Below the pieces are notes generated by a model, which saw only the letters and a list, made by a program, of their open reading frames with translations, did not search any database and had not been told where the DNA came from. The translations under genes and the position numbers were made by a program. Shown here one piece after another: positions 44,073 to 55,229 of a DNA stretch of 64,000 nucleotides (its first letter is position 1; each line of letters opens with the position of its first letter). Origin of the DNA: Symsagittifera roscoffensis (Eukaryota > Xenacoelomorpha > Acoela > Convolutidae); the NCBI RefSeq assembly GCF_963678635.1, contig NC_087068.1, positions 27,592,318 through 27,656,317 of the forward strand, read 5' to 3'.

Positions 44073-45983
44073 AGCATGAGCCTAGTAAGAAAACTTGTCA
44101 CAATTATGTTGGGCTCCAAATGCCAATTATAAAAAATGGAATTTTTACGTCAAAATATTGAAAAATTTTGGTCTAATTTTTCAATTTTGCAAAAAAAATA
44201 GCCCAGTTTTGCATGAAAATTTCCCATTCAAAATGATTAAAAAGTTAATTGGTTCATATTTCTTGCCATTCGTGTTCAACTTTTTCTACTGTAAAAAAAG
44301 TTAGTTTGTTTCAATCGGTTTTGTCTGATATATGTTTTGTGTGTCTTGAACAGTCTATCACAGTTTGAGCACAATTGGTGGCCTACTAAACTGGCCAATT
44401 TTTTTAAATAATAAGTCAGTTTCATTATATTTATGCTTCTTCCATTGCGCATTTGAATGTTTGCCTGGGAATAAATTTTGAGTTGTTAAATTGAGTTGGC
44501 GTTCGACTAAAATTTTTTTTTTCAAGAACCGGCCTGTTTGCATGCGTGTCGCTTTGCATGCGGCATTAATGCAATTGGAATTGACTTAGTTTCTTCATAT
44601 TTGCAACTAAAACTCTAACTGATGCGTCCCGCTCTAATTTGAGAAAATATTTTTATTACGTTTTCCTATTTTTCCTGCTCAGACCAAGGTAACATCCCCC
44701 TTCCTCTCCAAACGGAATTAGGGGAAAATTCTCTGTGTTAGAAATGTTTTGTGTTTCGCTTTAAATTTTTGTGTCTAGTTGTAAACACAACAACCAAAAG
44801 TTTTTTATGAGAAAATAATTAAGTTGAGTGGCAAGCATTCCACATATGAAATGCATTTGGAGAGTCGCCATATAAATTAATGTTTTGGTTTCCGAAAAAA
44901 TTACATCAAAATTTTGTAATTTCGTTTGCACGGCTAAAAAAACTTTTCTTCGGAAAATATGAAAAATCGCAAATAATGACCTGTTTTTTTGTAAATCCTG
45001 AGTTTTATCTTAACAAATAAGTTTTTAAAAAATATTCAAACTTCACTCAAAGTGCTCATTCTGATTTTATGTTACTGTTGTGTAAAAAAACTGAATCTGG
45101 TCGAAACTATAAACTAAAAACTCCAATTTTGCTTGCTAAATTTGATTAATTGTAGCTTTTGCGACTAAAAAATACACATTTTTTTCATAATTTTAAATTT
45201 TTTTGAAAAAACAAACGCTGGTCACAGAGTTTTCATTGTATGGAATTGCAAGACTAGCATTTTTTAAACTAAAAACACGGCCATCATTTTTTTTCTTTTT
45301 TTTTCTTCAAAATCAATTTTAATGAAAAAAATGTTTAGGTTATCATTTTTGAGCATCCTCAGACTGAGTTGACATTTTTTTATTTAATGCAGAAGAAAAC
45401 GTTATTTTTGAAAAAAAAAAAGCCCTAGTCATACAATTTTCACATAATGAAATTGTATCGCCAGCGTTTTTTCATTGGCTCAATTCATGGAACTGTATGG
45501 CTGGCATTTTTTTGTGTGGAAGACAACCCGTGTAGGCAGTTTTTTTTCAGAATGATGAAGCGGGATAAACGATTGCTACTGTGCTAAAGATTGCGATGTT
45601 GCATTCTTTAAAATTGATCCAAAATGTAAGTGGATTCCACTCACAAAATTTTTGTGGATTCCGCGCTCAAATACGTGTGATGTAATATTTTTCTGCAAAT
45701 TAGTTTTGTCGCGGATTCCGCAACGAGCGTATAGATAGATGTTCCGGATTCTGCGAATTGTAAGCGGATTCCGCAAACTTAAGCAGAGTTTATTACATTT
45801 TGCTGATTTCGCTTACATTTTGCGGATTCTGCTCACAATTTGCGGTTTCTACTCATATTTGCAGAATTCGCTTCCAATTGCGGATTGCGAGTCAGCGTAA
45901 TTTTGCTATGCACACTTGCTATACAGATATATTTGAGTTGCGGAGTCCACAAATTTTGATTAGGATTTTGCAAGTTCGCAAGA
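44073..45983. repeat. B unit, copy B4 (full length)
   Basis: Corresponds to B2 but keeps the 3' GCGGATTC-rich zone (45600-45983). Confidence 0.85.
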
Positions 45984-46424
45984 CTTGGAGCAATACAGTG
46001 TTTTAGACTATTTATACTACTTTTACAAGGAATCCAAAACAGCGGGGAAGATCAACGAAAACTAGCCCTGTTGCGATTTCCGCAACAAAATTGTTTTCGG
46101 ACTGTTGCGGAATCGAATCCGGTTACAATTCACAAAACACAAATTTTAGCCTCGTAATGTGTTTAAGGTGGTGTACCAATTTTTTTTGCTTTTTCTGATA
46201 CTTTTTAACTAACCGGATCTAAAGTGTGGCTGTGATATGCCACCACTGAGATACAGCTCCAATGAAATCAAATAGGGTGCGAGCACCAAAAACATTTTCG
46301 TGAAACAGTTTTTTAAATGTCTAAATTTGTCTTTTTAACCTGTTTTAATTTCAAAATTGTGTCTCAGCGGTTCAAAAAAAGTTCGTCAAAATAGAGCTTT
46401 TATAGTGTACTCGAAAAACGGGAA

Positions 46425-46745
46425 GGGGGTTTGCGGACGCCTCTTTCTCTCAGGTATTCGACAGCCCTGCCGACCCAAAGGGTCCCCCCTTAGTACTTTT
46501 TAAGAAATCCATCTTTGGCGCCAATATATACTAACTCTAAGGGGGAGCGCGCGCCAAAAAAAACGCAATTTTTTTGTCAAAATTTTCCAAAAAGTGCCAA
46601 AAATGGCTTTTTTGAACTGTTTTTTTTTTCAAAAATTTGCCTGCGGCGCAGAAAAATTGGCTAGGCCAAAACAGCGTCTTTTTAGTGCTCTAGAAGAGCT
46701 CCGGAAATCAGTTTGGTCGACCTAAAAAAAGGTCGTCGAAAAAAA
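46425..46745. mobile_element. diverged inverted copy of the hAT-like MITE
   Basis: The reverse complement of the 33072-33444 interior is visible: GACCCAAAGGGTCCCCCC, GGCGCCAA, GGGGGAGCGCGCG, TTGCCTGCGGCGC and GGTCGACCT in mirrored order. The terminal repeats are eroded. Confidence 0.6.
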
Positions 46746-47002
46746 AAAGGTTGTCAAAAACAAAAAGGTCGTCAAAAAAAGTTGTCAATACAAAATTTGC
46801 TATCAGTTTTATACGTTTAAGGTTTGTTGGAAGGTAAAATTTTTGCTTTTTGAGCTTTTCACTAAAAAAATTGGGTCGGAACATTTTGTGCTTCATCAGC
46901 CTGTCATTCTTGCTGGAACATTCGTTTTCAATGTTCATTGAATTTTGCATTTATAGTACACAAAAAATTGAGCGGAGACTTTTAAGTTGATTTAATTTGG
47001 AG

Positions 47003-47008
47003 TTTATT
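47003..47008 (-). terminator. polyadenylation signal
   Basis: AATAAA on the minus strand immediately after the TAA of the exon at 47011-47238. Confidence 0.5.
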
Positions 47009-47010
47009 TT

Positions 47011-47530
47011 TTAGTGAGTGAAGCCAAGTATGTCTGGAGAATTATTTCCCGTCCCTTCAATATTGAGTAAAAAGAACACTCCGTCCGTGTTTTGGTTTTC
47101 TTTTTCTGACAATTTCTCAAGAATAGCAATCACATCTTTAACTTCTTTCACTTTTAGATCAACTTCTAATGCCGGCAAAGTCAAACTTTCCAATTTGAAA
47201 TTGTATGGCTGTATTGAGTTTTCGAAGACCAACTTCCTCTAAAAACACAGTCAGTAACTTTAATCTTATTAAGAATATTCAGATAGAATAACAGAATGAA
47301 CGGAAAATTAGTAATAAAGGTAATAAATTCAGTATTAAAGAAATATTCAGTAATCAAGGACCACCATAGTCCGTGATAGTACCACGAGGTAAAAATAGGC
47401 GAAGAGAGAGAAAAAAAACTGTTTTTTGTAGTTAATTACCCTCAGAGTTGTCGCGTCATGCGAGCGTGGCCCGAGTCTCACGAGCATTACACTTTCGGCC
47501 GGGCACAGGTCTATTGGGATGAGTTCAGTA
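47011..47530 (-). CDS. last two exons of an unrecognised gene
   Basis: Exon n-1 is 47530-47440 (acceptor CCACAAACAG, donor GG|GTAATT, phase 0). The last exon is 47238-47011 (acceptor GTGTTTTTTAG, TAA stop, AATAAA just after). The intron is 201 bp and phases agree. Peptide of n-1: TELIPIDLCPAESVMLVRLG, PRSHDATTLR. Last exon: RKLVFENSIQPYNFKLESLT, LPALEVDLKVKEVKDVIAIL, EKLSEKENQNTDGVFFLLNI, EGTGNNSPDILGFTH, an alpha/beta-like soluble C-terminus with a charged helix. No family recognised. An upstream candidate (ORF 47567-47830) does not match in phase. Confidence 0.55.
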
Positions 47531-47849
47531 CTGTTTGTGGTGAAGTTAAAAAACTAAGGGGGGGTACTATGGGGGACAAGTAGGTTTCAAGCAGTTTGGG
47601 CGGTTCAGCGCTAGTTCTGTCTTTAAGGGGCAGAACGGTTCTACAATACCTCTTTCATTCCAGTTTTTTCCCGCTTGTATAAAACCATCAAATTTTAAAT
47701 AAAGAGGAGATACTGGTAAGATTAATGTAACATTGAAACTAGTCTTTAAGCTAAAGAGTGGACAGAGAGATACCGTCATTGAGGAAGAACTGAATAAATG
47801 AAAATCGAACTCAAAATGAGCAGCAAACAAAATTTAAAAGTCTAATCAT

Positions 47850-50800
47850 GTTTTGCTGTTTAATTCGTGCAAATATTGAAAAAAGTTTTGAATTTTTTTA
47901 TTCAAGTTTTTAAAAAGCGGTATCATTTCAGAATTCATTTTTTTAATGCATAGTACATCTGAAAATTTGGAAATATTTTTTTTTGCTCATTTTGCAATCA
48001 GTCAATTTTAATTCAAATTATTTGCTCAGTTTGAAAACTTAACGCTTTCTTTGAGGATTCTTTTCTCAAATCTTTTCTCAAAAATAAGTTTTCCATCATT
48101 CGGTTTCTCTTTCATTAGCGACGCCAAATTTTGCATCTTGTCTTGTACAGTGCAGTGCTTATTTTAACTATCCGAACAAAACTGGGTTGTTCTTAATTAA
48201 AAAATTGACGGCAACGAAATTGGCTCAGAGTAATGGCAAAAGTAGTATGGTGCAAGTTGTTATAAAATTTCGTGCCTAAATGTCAATTCACATTTTTTTA
48301 AATAACATTTTGTGCAAGTTTTTTGCAGATTGTACCATATATAAAGTTTGCTTAGTTACAGAAGAAGCTCATTTATAAAAAATTTGTCATCATTTGAGTC
48401 GTTAGCTTTAAGATAAGGTTTGAGTTTGAATGACTGAAAAGACAAAAAGAACAGATTTTTTTTTTTCAATTTTATGAGCTAAAATTTTGAAAATGAATTG
48501 CATTATCTTAATTCAGCTGAAATTCTAAGCAACTATTGTCTTCAACTGTTGAAAAATATTGTTGAAAATCGAAGCAATAAAAAACATTACGTTTTAAACT
48601 TCTAGTGCTATTCAGTTTGATCGGACAATTTGAATCAGTACTGTATTACGCTTGTATATTCCATGCTGATTTCTTTCATTTTGGATATGAAATTTTAGCG
48701 TTTTTTTTGAGATTTCTCATGGTTCAAATCAGATTGGCTGTAATAAGCTTTCCATGATTTCGTTTTGTCGTCTTGAAGGGCGGCAAAAACATTTTACTTT
48801 TGCAGGTTGTCTTCTACTAATTTGATTTAAATTATCCGGACAAAACCAAAAAAAATGAAAGTACATCACATTTTTCTCATATTAGTTTGATTTTAAACAA
48901 AGAAATGATGAGACCAAAATTTTCTCAGAAAGTATAAAAATAATAAACAAATTGTTTAAAAAATTAGAGTTCATTTTATGGAGGTATAATCTCTTCTAGT
49001 TTGCTTGTGCTATTTTTTTTTGCTTTATATTCGAAAAATGTTGGTTCTTCTAACTAAGGAGTTGTACTTTTGAAGGTTAAAACTTTTAAGCCATTTTTTT
49101 GTTCACAGAAGAAGCTCAGTTTGGAGCAATCTTGTCACCAAATGAGCCGGAAGTTTCATCGTAAATTTAAAATGACTAAAAAAGAAATCAGCATGTTTTT
49201 CAGTTTATGGGCCTCAATTTTTAAATCGATTGGTACTATAAAATTTCTGCTAAGTTCTAAGCAAAGTATTTCCTCGTGATTTTTTGTTATGAGCCAACCC
49301 AATATAAGAAATTTCCGTTCTTAATTTCAAATTCTTTTCTTTTTGTCCGGATAATCCTCAGTTTGTACGGGTTTATTAAATTTATAAAAAAATTGTGTCA
49401 AGTATAGACACAATTTTTGGAAACGAATAACTATTATCAATGATGTTTGATTTTTGAGATAACCACTATTCTGAAACTTCCTCTCCAGAAAATGAAACAA
49501 TAACAAAAAATTATACTGAAACAATTCACGCGCTTTCTCCTACATACTATTTGATTAAATTGAAGGAATTGGTTTGTGAAGTTGATATGCAAATTGAATT
49601 TTTCAAATAAATGGAATTAGTTAATCAAGTTAACATACAAAATTGGCTGTTTTGATAAACACAACCTAAATTCTTTGTTTAAGTGGTTGGAATTAGCCAG
49701 ACATATTATTTTACAAAACAGGTGTTTTGCTGTATAACTTTGAGCAAACTTTTTATCAATGTTTTTTAAAACAGTATCTTTTCAGAAAAGAGTCTTTTTC
49801 AAAGCGTGCTAAGTCTGACAAAACTTAAAAAAATGTTGCCAGCTGATTTTGCAATCTATCAATTTCAATTTGAGTGGCCAGAATTTGTTCTTCGGATTTG
49901 AACCTTTAGCAATTGCGCTTTTTTGAATTTTTTAATTACTCAAATCAGATTGGCGGTAATTAAGTCTTTATTATTCGATTTTGCCGTCCTAAAGAACGCC
50001 AACAAGCAGACAATTTTTGCAGATTGTCTTGAACAGTGCTGACTCAAAATATTTAATAAAAGAAATCGAAACGCCTTTTGTTTCAAATTGGTTTGACTCT
50101 AGACAAACAATTGATGATAACATAACTTGCTAAGAACATTAGAAAAAAAATATGGTGCATTTTGTTTTAAAAATTCGAGTCCAAAAATTTAACATATTTT
50201 TTTATTTTAACAGGAAAACTACTGCTTCAAATGGTGGCATAAATCAGTCAAAGAGATCCTCTTACGTAGCCAAAAAACATATGCAGGTATAATTTTTTCA
50301 AATTGATATGAAAAAAAGTATTTTTGATATTTAAAAAATGACGGTTCTACTAAAAATTTGTTTAAAAAAAATTTTTTTTCAAACAGTTTGCCCAAATTAT
50401 TGAACATTACACCCTCCCTAGATTTTGCTCAGCTAAGTATAATAGTAGTTTCGAATGAATTTTGTCCCTATATGAACCAGTAGTATTGCCAGAATTTTAG
50501 ATTGACTAAAAAGACAAAAAAGATTTTATTTTGGTTCGAATTATGAACCTCAATTTTACATTGAATTGAACCATTTGAATCTCTCAAAGTTCAAGGCAAG
50601 TTTTGTCCACATCAATTTGTATTTACAGCCAACCCAATTTAAGAAAATTCATTTTCTTTTCAAGTTATGTTTTTCATTTTGCGCCGATGTATTAGGTCAG
50701 CACTGTATTACGTTTGCAGATATTTGTGTCGTTTTTTCCACGTTAAATGTTCTTATTTGAAGCTAATTATAACTTCAATGAAACCATCAGGTAAGGTATC

Positions 50801-51100
50801 AAAGACAAATAAATTACCATGTAACCAATAAAAATGTTTTTTCCAGCAGTAAAAAAACTGCCAAAAAAAACAAATCAACCGCTGCGCATGCTAAATCAAC
50901 TAAAATTTTAAAAGTTAATCAAAAAAATTGGAAAATGACATTTAAGAACACTTGATGAATAGTTAAAGTTTTTATTTAGCTGGGAAAATTATAATTTAAG
51001 CTGCTTTTTCCATTTTCGGTGACTTTTTTGTTTTTGCCTTTCTTTTAAGATCAGAAAATATAGCCAACATACAGTTGAGAAAATGTCAATGGATCCAAGT
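47850..51100. repeat. diverged long repeats, non-coding
   Basis: About three copies of a long degenerate unit. Recurring landmarks are TTTTGCAGRTTGTCTT (near 48135, 48805 and 50020), CAGAAGAAGCTCA (48360, 49110) and GACTAAAAAGACAAAAA (48430, 49175, 50505). Spacing is irregular, 0.65-1.3 kb. No gene recognised. Confidence 0.45.
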
Positions 51101-52130
51101 CAACATAAAACCAAACTAACTTGTTTTTTGAAAAACTGAATTTTCGAAATTCAAAGAAAAAAATAATTTAAATTGAAGCCTTATGAAAATCAAGAACAAT
51201 TTCTGATCGACATTTTTTGGCTAACACTAACGTAATTTGAAAAAATTGCATTCACATGTGAGTTAATTATATCGCTGGGAAAGCTGAAATAAGAATCCAC
51301 TTTCAAAACTAGATTCGATAGTAAAATTTGCCTTTTATTCAACTAAATCAAAATTTGAACCGCAAAAAAATTAAATTTGAACCTTAAATTAAATTTCAAG
51401 ATTTTTCCTGAAAAAATCATAGACATCTATACAACAAACTAAGCTTCGTTCATCGAGTTTTTATAATTTAATAATTCTAATTGAAACTGGAATTCATTCA
51501 CAATTTTCACATTGCAATTTCAAACTTGTTTGCCTGAATGTTTTAATGCAGTTGAATACATGAAAAATTATTGAAAATAGACCTTAAAACAATGAATTTG
51601 AGAAACAATAATAGTCCTAATATAATAATTAGAATGTTAATAATACTAGTCATTAGAAAAATCACAATATCAATCAAAGTAAAAATCATAGTAAAACTCA
51701 TAATAATCATAGACATAGCCGACAGATTGTTGGAAAAGAAACATCGATTGTATATAAACCCAAAAAAATTAATTTCGAATTTTAAAGGAAAAATGGATGC
51801 TTTTGAAGATCTTTGCATTTCTAGAACAATTTTTGATTGAATTATCCCAATTTGAGAAAACTCTTTCAAAAGGGAAATTTTTTTCGCTGGGAATTTTGAA
51901 AAACTAATTTCACTTTCAGAACCAGAAGTCAAAAAGAGAAATTGGAAACTAGAAACTAAAGTTAATAATGATTCATACTTGTCGACAAAAAGACACAAAG
52001 TTTTCATTTGAAGAATTATCATAATAGATTTTTAGATATAGAAGTAACTTCCATTTTCTACTTTTTTCCTCAAAAAAAGAAACACTCAAAAAAGACTTAT
52101 ACTAAAACACCAATGCTCGGTCTTCTTCAT
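51101..52130. repeat. second tract of the ~350-bp degenerate family
   Basis: Blocks near 51220 and 51840 (CAATTTGAGAAAAC then CGCTGGGAATTTT) are the same family as 24660-27390. The 159-codon minus ORF (51543-52022) is Ile/Leu/Phe-rich with no splice or start support. Confidence 0.45.
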
Positions 52131-52139
52131 ATAATTTGT

Positions 52140-52975
52140 TTATGTGGACGAAAAAAGTTCGTCAAGTCAATATACAAAAATGGCTGATTTGTTAAGTAAA
52201 ACCTAATTCATTTTTTAATGGGATGAATTTGGTTAGTCAGGTTATTATGTAGAATGGCTTTTTTGATAAACAAAACTTATATCATTTGTTTTAGTGGATG
52301 GGATTTGATAGTCATTTTAACATACAAACTAGCTCTTTTGATAAAGAAAACTATACCCTTTGTATAAGTGGTCAGAATGGGTTAGTCAAGTTAATATACA
52401 AAGCTGACTATTTTGATAAGCAAAACCTATATCTTGGGACTAAAATGTTTTATCAAGTTAACATACAAAATGTGCTGTTTCGATAAACAAAACCTATATT
52501 CTTTATTTTTGTTTAAAACTACGGATTTGTTTCGTCAAGTTATCATGCAGAGGGGCTGCTTCGATATATAAAACCTAAATCGTTTCTCTAAGTGCACGGA
52601 TATTGAAGTCACTCTTGCCTTCAAAATGTGTTGTTTTGATTAAGAAAGCCGTTTTTTGGTTTTTAAAGTACGGAATTGGTTAGGCAAGTTAACTAGAAAA
52701 ATCGGCTCTTTTGTTAAACAAAATTTATGTATTTTGTTCATGTGGACGGAATTGTTTAATCAAATTATTATACAAAATTGCCTGTTTTAAGAAAAAACAA
52801 GACCTATCTCATTTGTTTGAAATGAGGGAATTGGTTAGTCAAGTTAAAATACAGAAATGGCTGTTTTGATAATAAAACCTAATTCATTTGCTTAAGAGGG
52901 CGGAGTTGATTAGCCAAGTTAAAATGCGAATTGGGCTGTTTGTTGTGATAAACAAAACCTATGTCATCTGTTTAC
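52140..52975. repeat. degenerate ~75-bp minisatellite, ~11 copies
   Basis: Unit consensus: GGTTAGTCAAGTTAA, CATACAAAATGGCTGTTTTG, ATAAACAAAACCTA, TATCATTTGTTTAAGTGGA. Copies are 65-90 bp apart and strongly diverged. A lone copy lies at about 49610-49690. Confidence 0.75.
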
Positions 52976-53126
52976 CGGGTTGACCTCCATGCACCAAAAA
53001 TGCTTGTCATACAGTTTCATAAAATTTCGAAAAATGGTTGAAAAATTATTAACTAATTTCTGCGGCTGTTTGATTCTGATAGATAAGTCTGGTGATGAAA
53101 AAATCCAGGTTTTTAATTTTTGAAAA

Positions 53127-53180
53127 AAATGTTTGTCATACAATTCCAACACATGTAAATTGTATGACTAGCATTTTTTA
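53127..53180. repeat. short hairpin of the CTAGTCATACAATT family
   Basis: GTCATACAATT pairs with AATTGTATGAC around a 10-nt loop and is followed by TAGCATTTTTT. A half copy is at about 53003. Related hairpins occur in all B units and at 62323-62365 and 63585. Confidence 0.65.
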
Positions 53181-53420
53181 TGGCGACACAAAATTTTGAA
53201 ATGGCCCCAAACTTTTTGTTTGTTTTGTTTTCAACCGCAAATCAAATTTTGTACTAAAAATATTTTTTTTTGCCTGCAAAGTTTAAGTTTTTGTGTGCAT
53301 AACGTAGTCCTGGACACACTTATGTTGATTTTTTTCCTTTTTGCGTAATAAATTTTTTCAAAAACGCTGAAAACTGTTTTTTTTTGTATGGCACGTTCAT
53401 CTATGCCTTGATCAATGTCT

Positions 53421-53425
53421 AATAA
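53421..53425. other. target site duplication of BEL/Pao, left
   Basis: AATAA directly before the 5' LTR, matching 62059-62063. Confidence 0.85.
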
Positions 53426-53861
53426 TGTTAATTGTAAACAATTAAGGTCACCTTTCTCTCAACTTGACTTTTGACATTACAGCCAAGCTGACTCACTCGT
53501 TTCTCTCAACTTTTCAAAAACAGCATGACTTACAAGGAAATGACAAACTTTCAGGTAAAACAATGTTTCAATTTATACGAAAACTCGGGATTAATGTCAA
53601 CTTTTCTGAATAACCCCCTTATTAACAGTTCCCCTTTTCTAACGTTCGCCTTTTAGTATTCCCCGTACCATGTAATATAATATCCCTATTTATGATATTA
53701 TATTTACCTTAGTTTTATCCCTGATTTACTATTGTATTATTTTTCATGTACTTACTCAACTGATGCCCAACTGCATGGAACTCCTTTGACTCAACCCTTA
53801 AAACTACCCTTACTAACAATTGGTGTACTACTCTCCTCAGGTAATTTACCCAATTTTTATA
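53426..53861 (+). repeat. BEL/Pao 5' LTR
   Basis: 436 bp, starting TGTTAATTGTAAACAATTAA (itself containing a palindrome, TTAATTGTAAACAATTAA) and ending CAATTTTTATA. AT-rich ATATAATAT stretches in the middle may supply the core promoter; ends are fixed by the 3' copy. Confidence 0.95.
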
Positions 53862-53862
53862 T

Positions 53863-53880
53863 TGGCGCCCCGAAAAAGTT
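53863..53880 (+). other. primer-binding site of BEL/Pao
   Basis: TGGCGCCCCGAAAAAG starts one base after the LTR. The leading TGG is what a tRNA 3' CCA end would pair with. The primer tRNA species was not identified. Confidence 0.75.
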
Positions 53881-54203
53881 TTGATTAGCTCGTTACACTG
53901 TGTTTTTTATTCCCCCACAACCAAAAATTTATGGTTAGTTACTGTTTTTCCTCCCCAGTTTTTACGTCTGCGGTTTATTATATCTTGTTATAATACTCCC
54001 CCATTACAATATTATTTCATTTATTTACAGTTAATCGCAGTTTATTTGATTTACATTTAAAAAAAAAAAAGATCAATTATTGCTCTTGATTTCTAACCCA
54101 TGTAACCTTTAAACGTTTCAATTGTTCATAGCTTCATTTACTTTGAATAATGTATTAAGTTATTTTCATCAATTTTCCCCTTTCAATTCGTTTTTTGTTG
54201 CTT

Positions 54204-54621
54204 TGCTATTCCGAGTCTTTTGTGACACATTTATGAAAAAACTTCAGTTTTCCCGACTCATTTTTCATTCCGTTCAGAGTCTTTATTGCCTTTTGCGTTC
54301 CTTTCCGAGTCTTTTCTGACTCAATGTTTCATTCCTTTCCGAGTCTTTCTCGACCCATTTGTTGTTCGTTTCCGAGTCTTTCCCTACTCATTCATTCATT
54401 CCTTCCGAGTCTTATCTGACGCCTTGTATATTCCTTCCGAGCCTTTCTTGGCCCTTTGCTTCCTTCATTGCTTCCTTCCTTCAAGTGTTTTCTGACACTT
54501 TTGCTTTCTTATTGCCCGACTCCTTGGTTACCTGATTCGAGTTCTTTTTGGACTCTCAATTTTCGTCATTGTTCATCGACATGACATTTGTTTGAGCTTT
54601 ATCTGAGCTCACTTATTCCGC
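54204..54621 (+). repeat. array of degenerate mini-hairpins, BEL leader part 1
   Basis: Units about 40-50 nt apart, each a short stem, a 5-7-nt pyrimidine-rich loop and the complementary stem: GAGTC/GACTC (54307-54322), AAGTGT/ACACTT (54483-54500), GAGTTC/GGACTC (54539-54555, one G-T pair) and GAGCT/AGCTC (54594-54610). The loop sequence TTTTCT-like is kept while the stem letters change together. Several other units pair only partly. Confidence 0.75.
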
Positions 54622-54623
54622 TT

Positions 54624-55180
54624 GCTTCGAGCCTCACTGGGTTCGTGGCTACATTCGAGCTTCGTCTTAGCTCACCTTATTTTCTGCTTTGAGCCTCTCG
54701 GTTCTTGGCTGCTTCCTGTCGAGCTTTACCTGAGCTCATTTCCTCTGCTGCTTCGAGCCTCACTGGGTTCGTGGCTACATTCGAGCTTCGTCTTAGCTCA
54801 CCTTATTTTCTGCTTTGAGCCTCTCGGTTCTTGGCTGCTTCCTGTCGAGCTTTACCTGAGCTCATTTCCTCTGCTGCTTCGAGCCTCACTGGGTTCGTGG
54901 CTACATTCGAGCTTCGTCTTAGCTCACCTTATTTTCTGCTTTGAGCCTCTCGGTTCTTGGCTGCTTCCTGTCGAGCTTTACCTGAGCTCATTCCTCTGCT
55001 GCTTCGAGCCTCACTGGGTTCGTGGCTACATTCGAGCTTCGTCTTAGCTCACCTTATTTTCTGCTTTGAGCCTCTCGGTTCTTGGCTGCTTCCTGTCGAG
55101 CTTTACCTGAGCTCATTTCCTCTGCTGCTTCGAGCCTCACTGGGTTCGTGGCTACATTCGAGCTTCGTTTAGCTCATCAA
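54624..55180 (+). repeat. 126-bp tandem repeat, ~4.4 copies, BEL leader part 2
   Basis: Unit starts (GCTTCGAGCCTCACTGGG) at 54624, 54750, 54876, 55001 and 55127. Each unit holds four mini-hairpins: GAGCC/GGTTC (54629-54644), GAGCT/AGCTC (54657-54673), GAGCC/GGTTC and GAGCT/AGCTC. The period is a multiple of three, so it stays open for 141 codons, but copy 4 has a one-base deletion that breaks the frame. It lies upstream of the Gag start, so it is leader RNA rather than protein. Confidence 0.9.
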
Positions 55181-55229
55181 CTGCTTCGAACAACTCTAGT
55201 TCGTCTCATTCGCTACGCTACAGCGATAA

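Larger units (their letters stand above)
39727..45983. repeat. tandem segmental duplication, copy 2 (A2-B3-B4)
   Basis: A2 39727-42160, B3 42161-44072, B4 44073-45983. B4 is full length. Identity with copy 1 ends at 45983, where unique sequence (CTTGGAGCAATACAG) starts. Differences from copy 1 are a few substitutions and small indels, mostly in homopolymers. Confidence 0.9.

Noticed and set aside
37918-45776. Conserved 61-75-codon ORFs repeated through the 34-46 kb region
   Set aside because: Their conservation is due to the recent segmental duplication, not to coding constraint.
47567-47830. Upstream exon of the 47011-47530 gene
   Set aside because: Its only good donor (GAG|GTATTG) is phase 1 and the next exon needs phase 2; left unassigned.
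51543-52022. 159-codon hydrophobic minus ORF
   Set aside because: Ile/Phe/Leu-rich reading of AT-rich repeat DNA, no splice signals, overlapped by another open frame.
54622-55047. 141-codon repetitive secreted-like protein in the BEL leader
   Set aside because: Open only because the repeat is 126 bp; a one-base deletion in copy 4 breaks it, and it precedes the Gag start.
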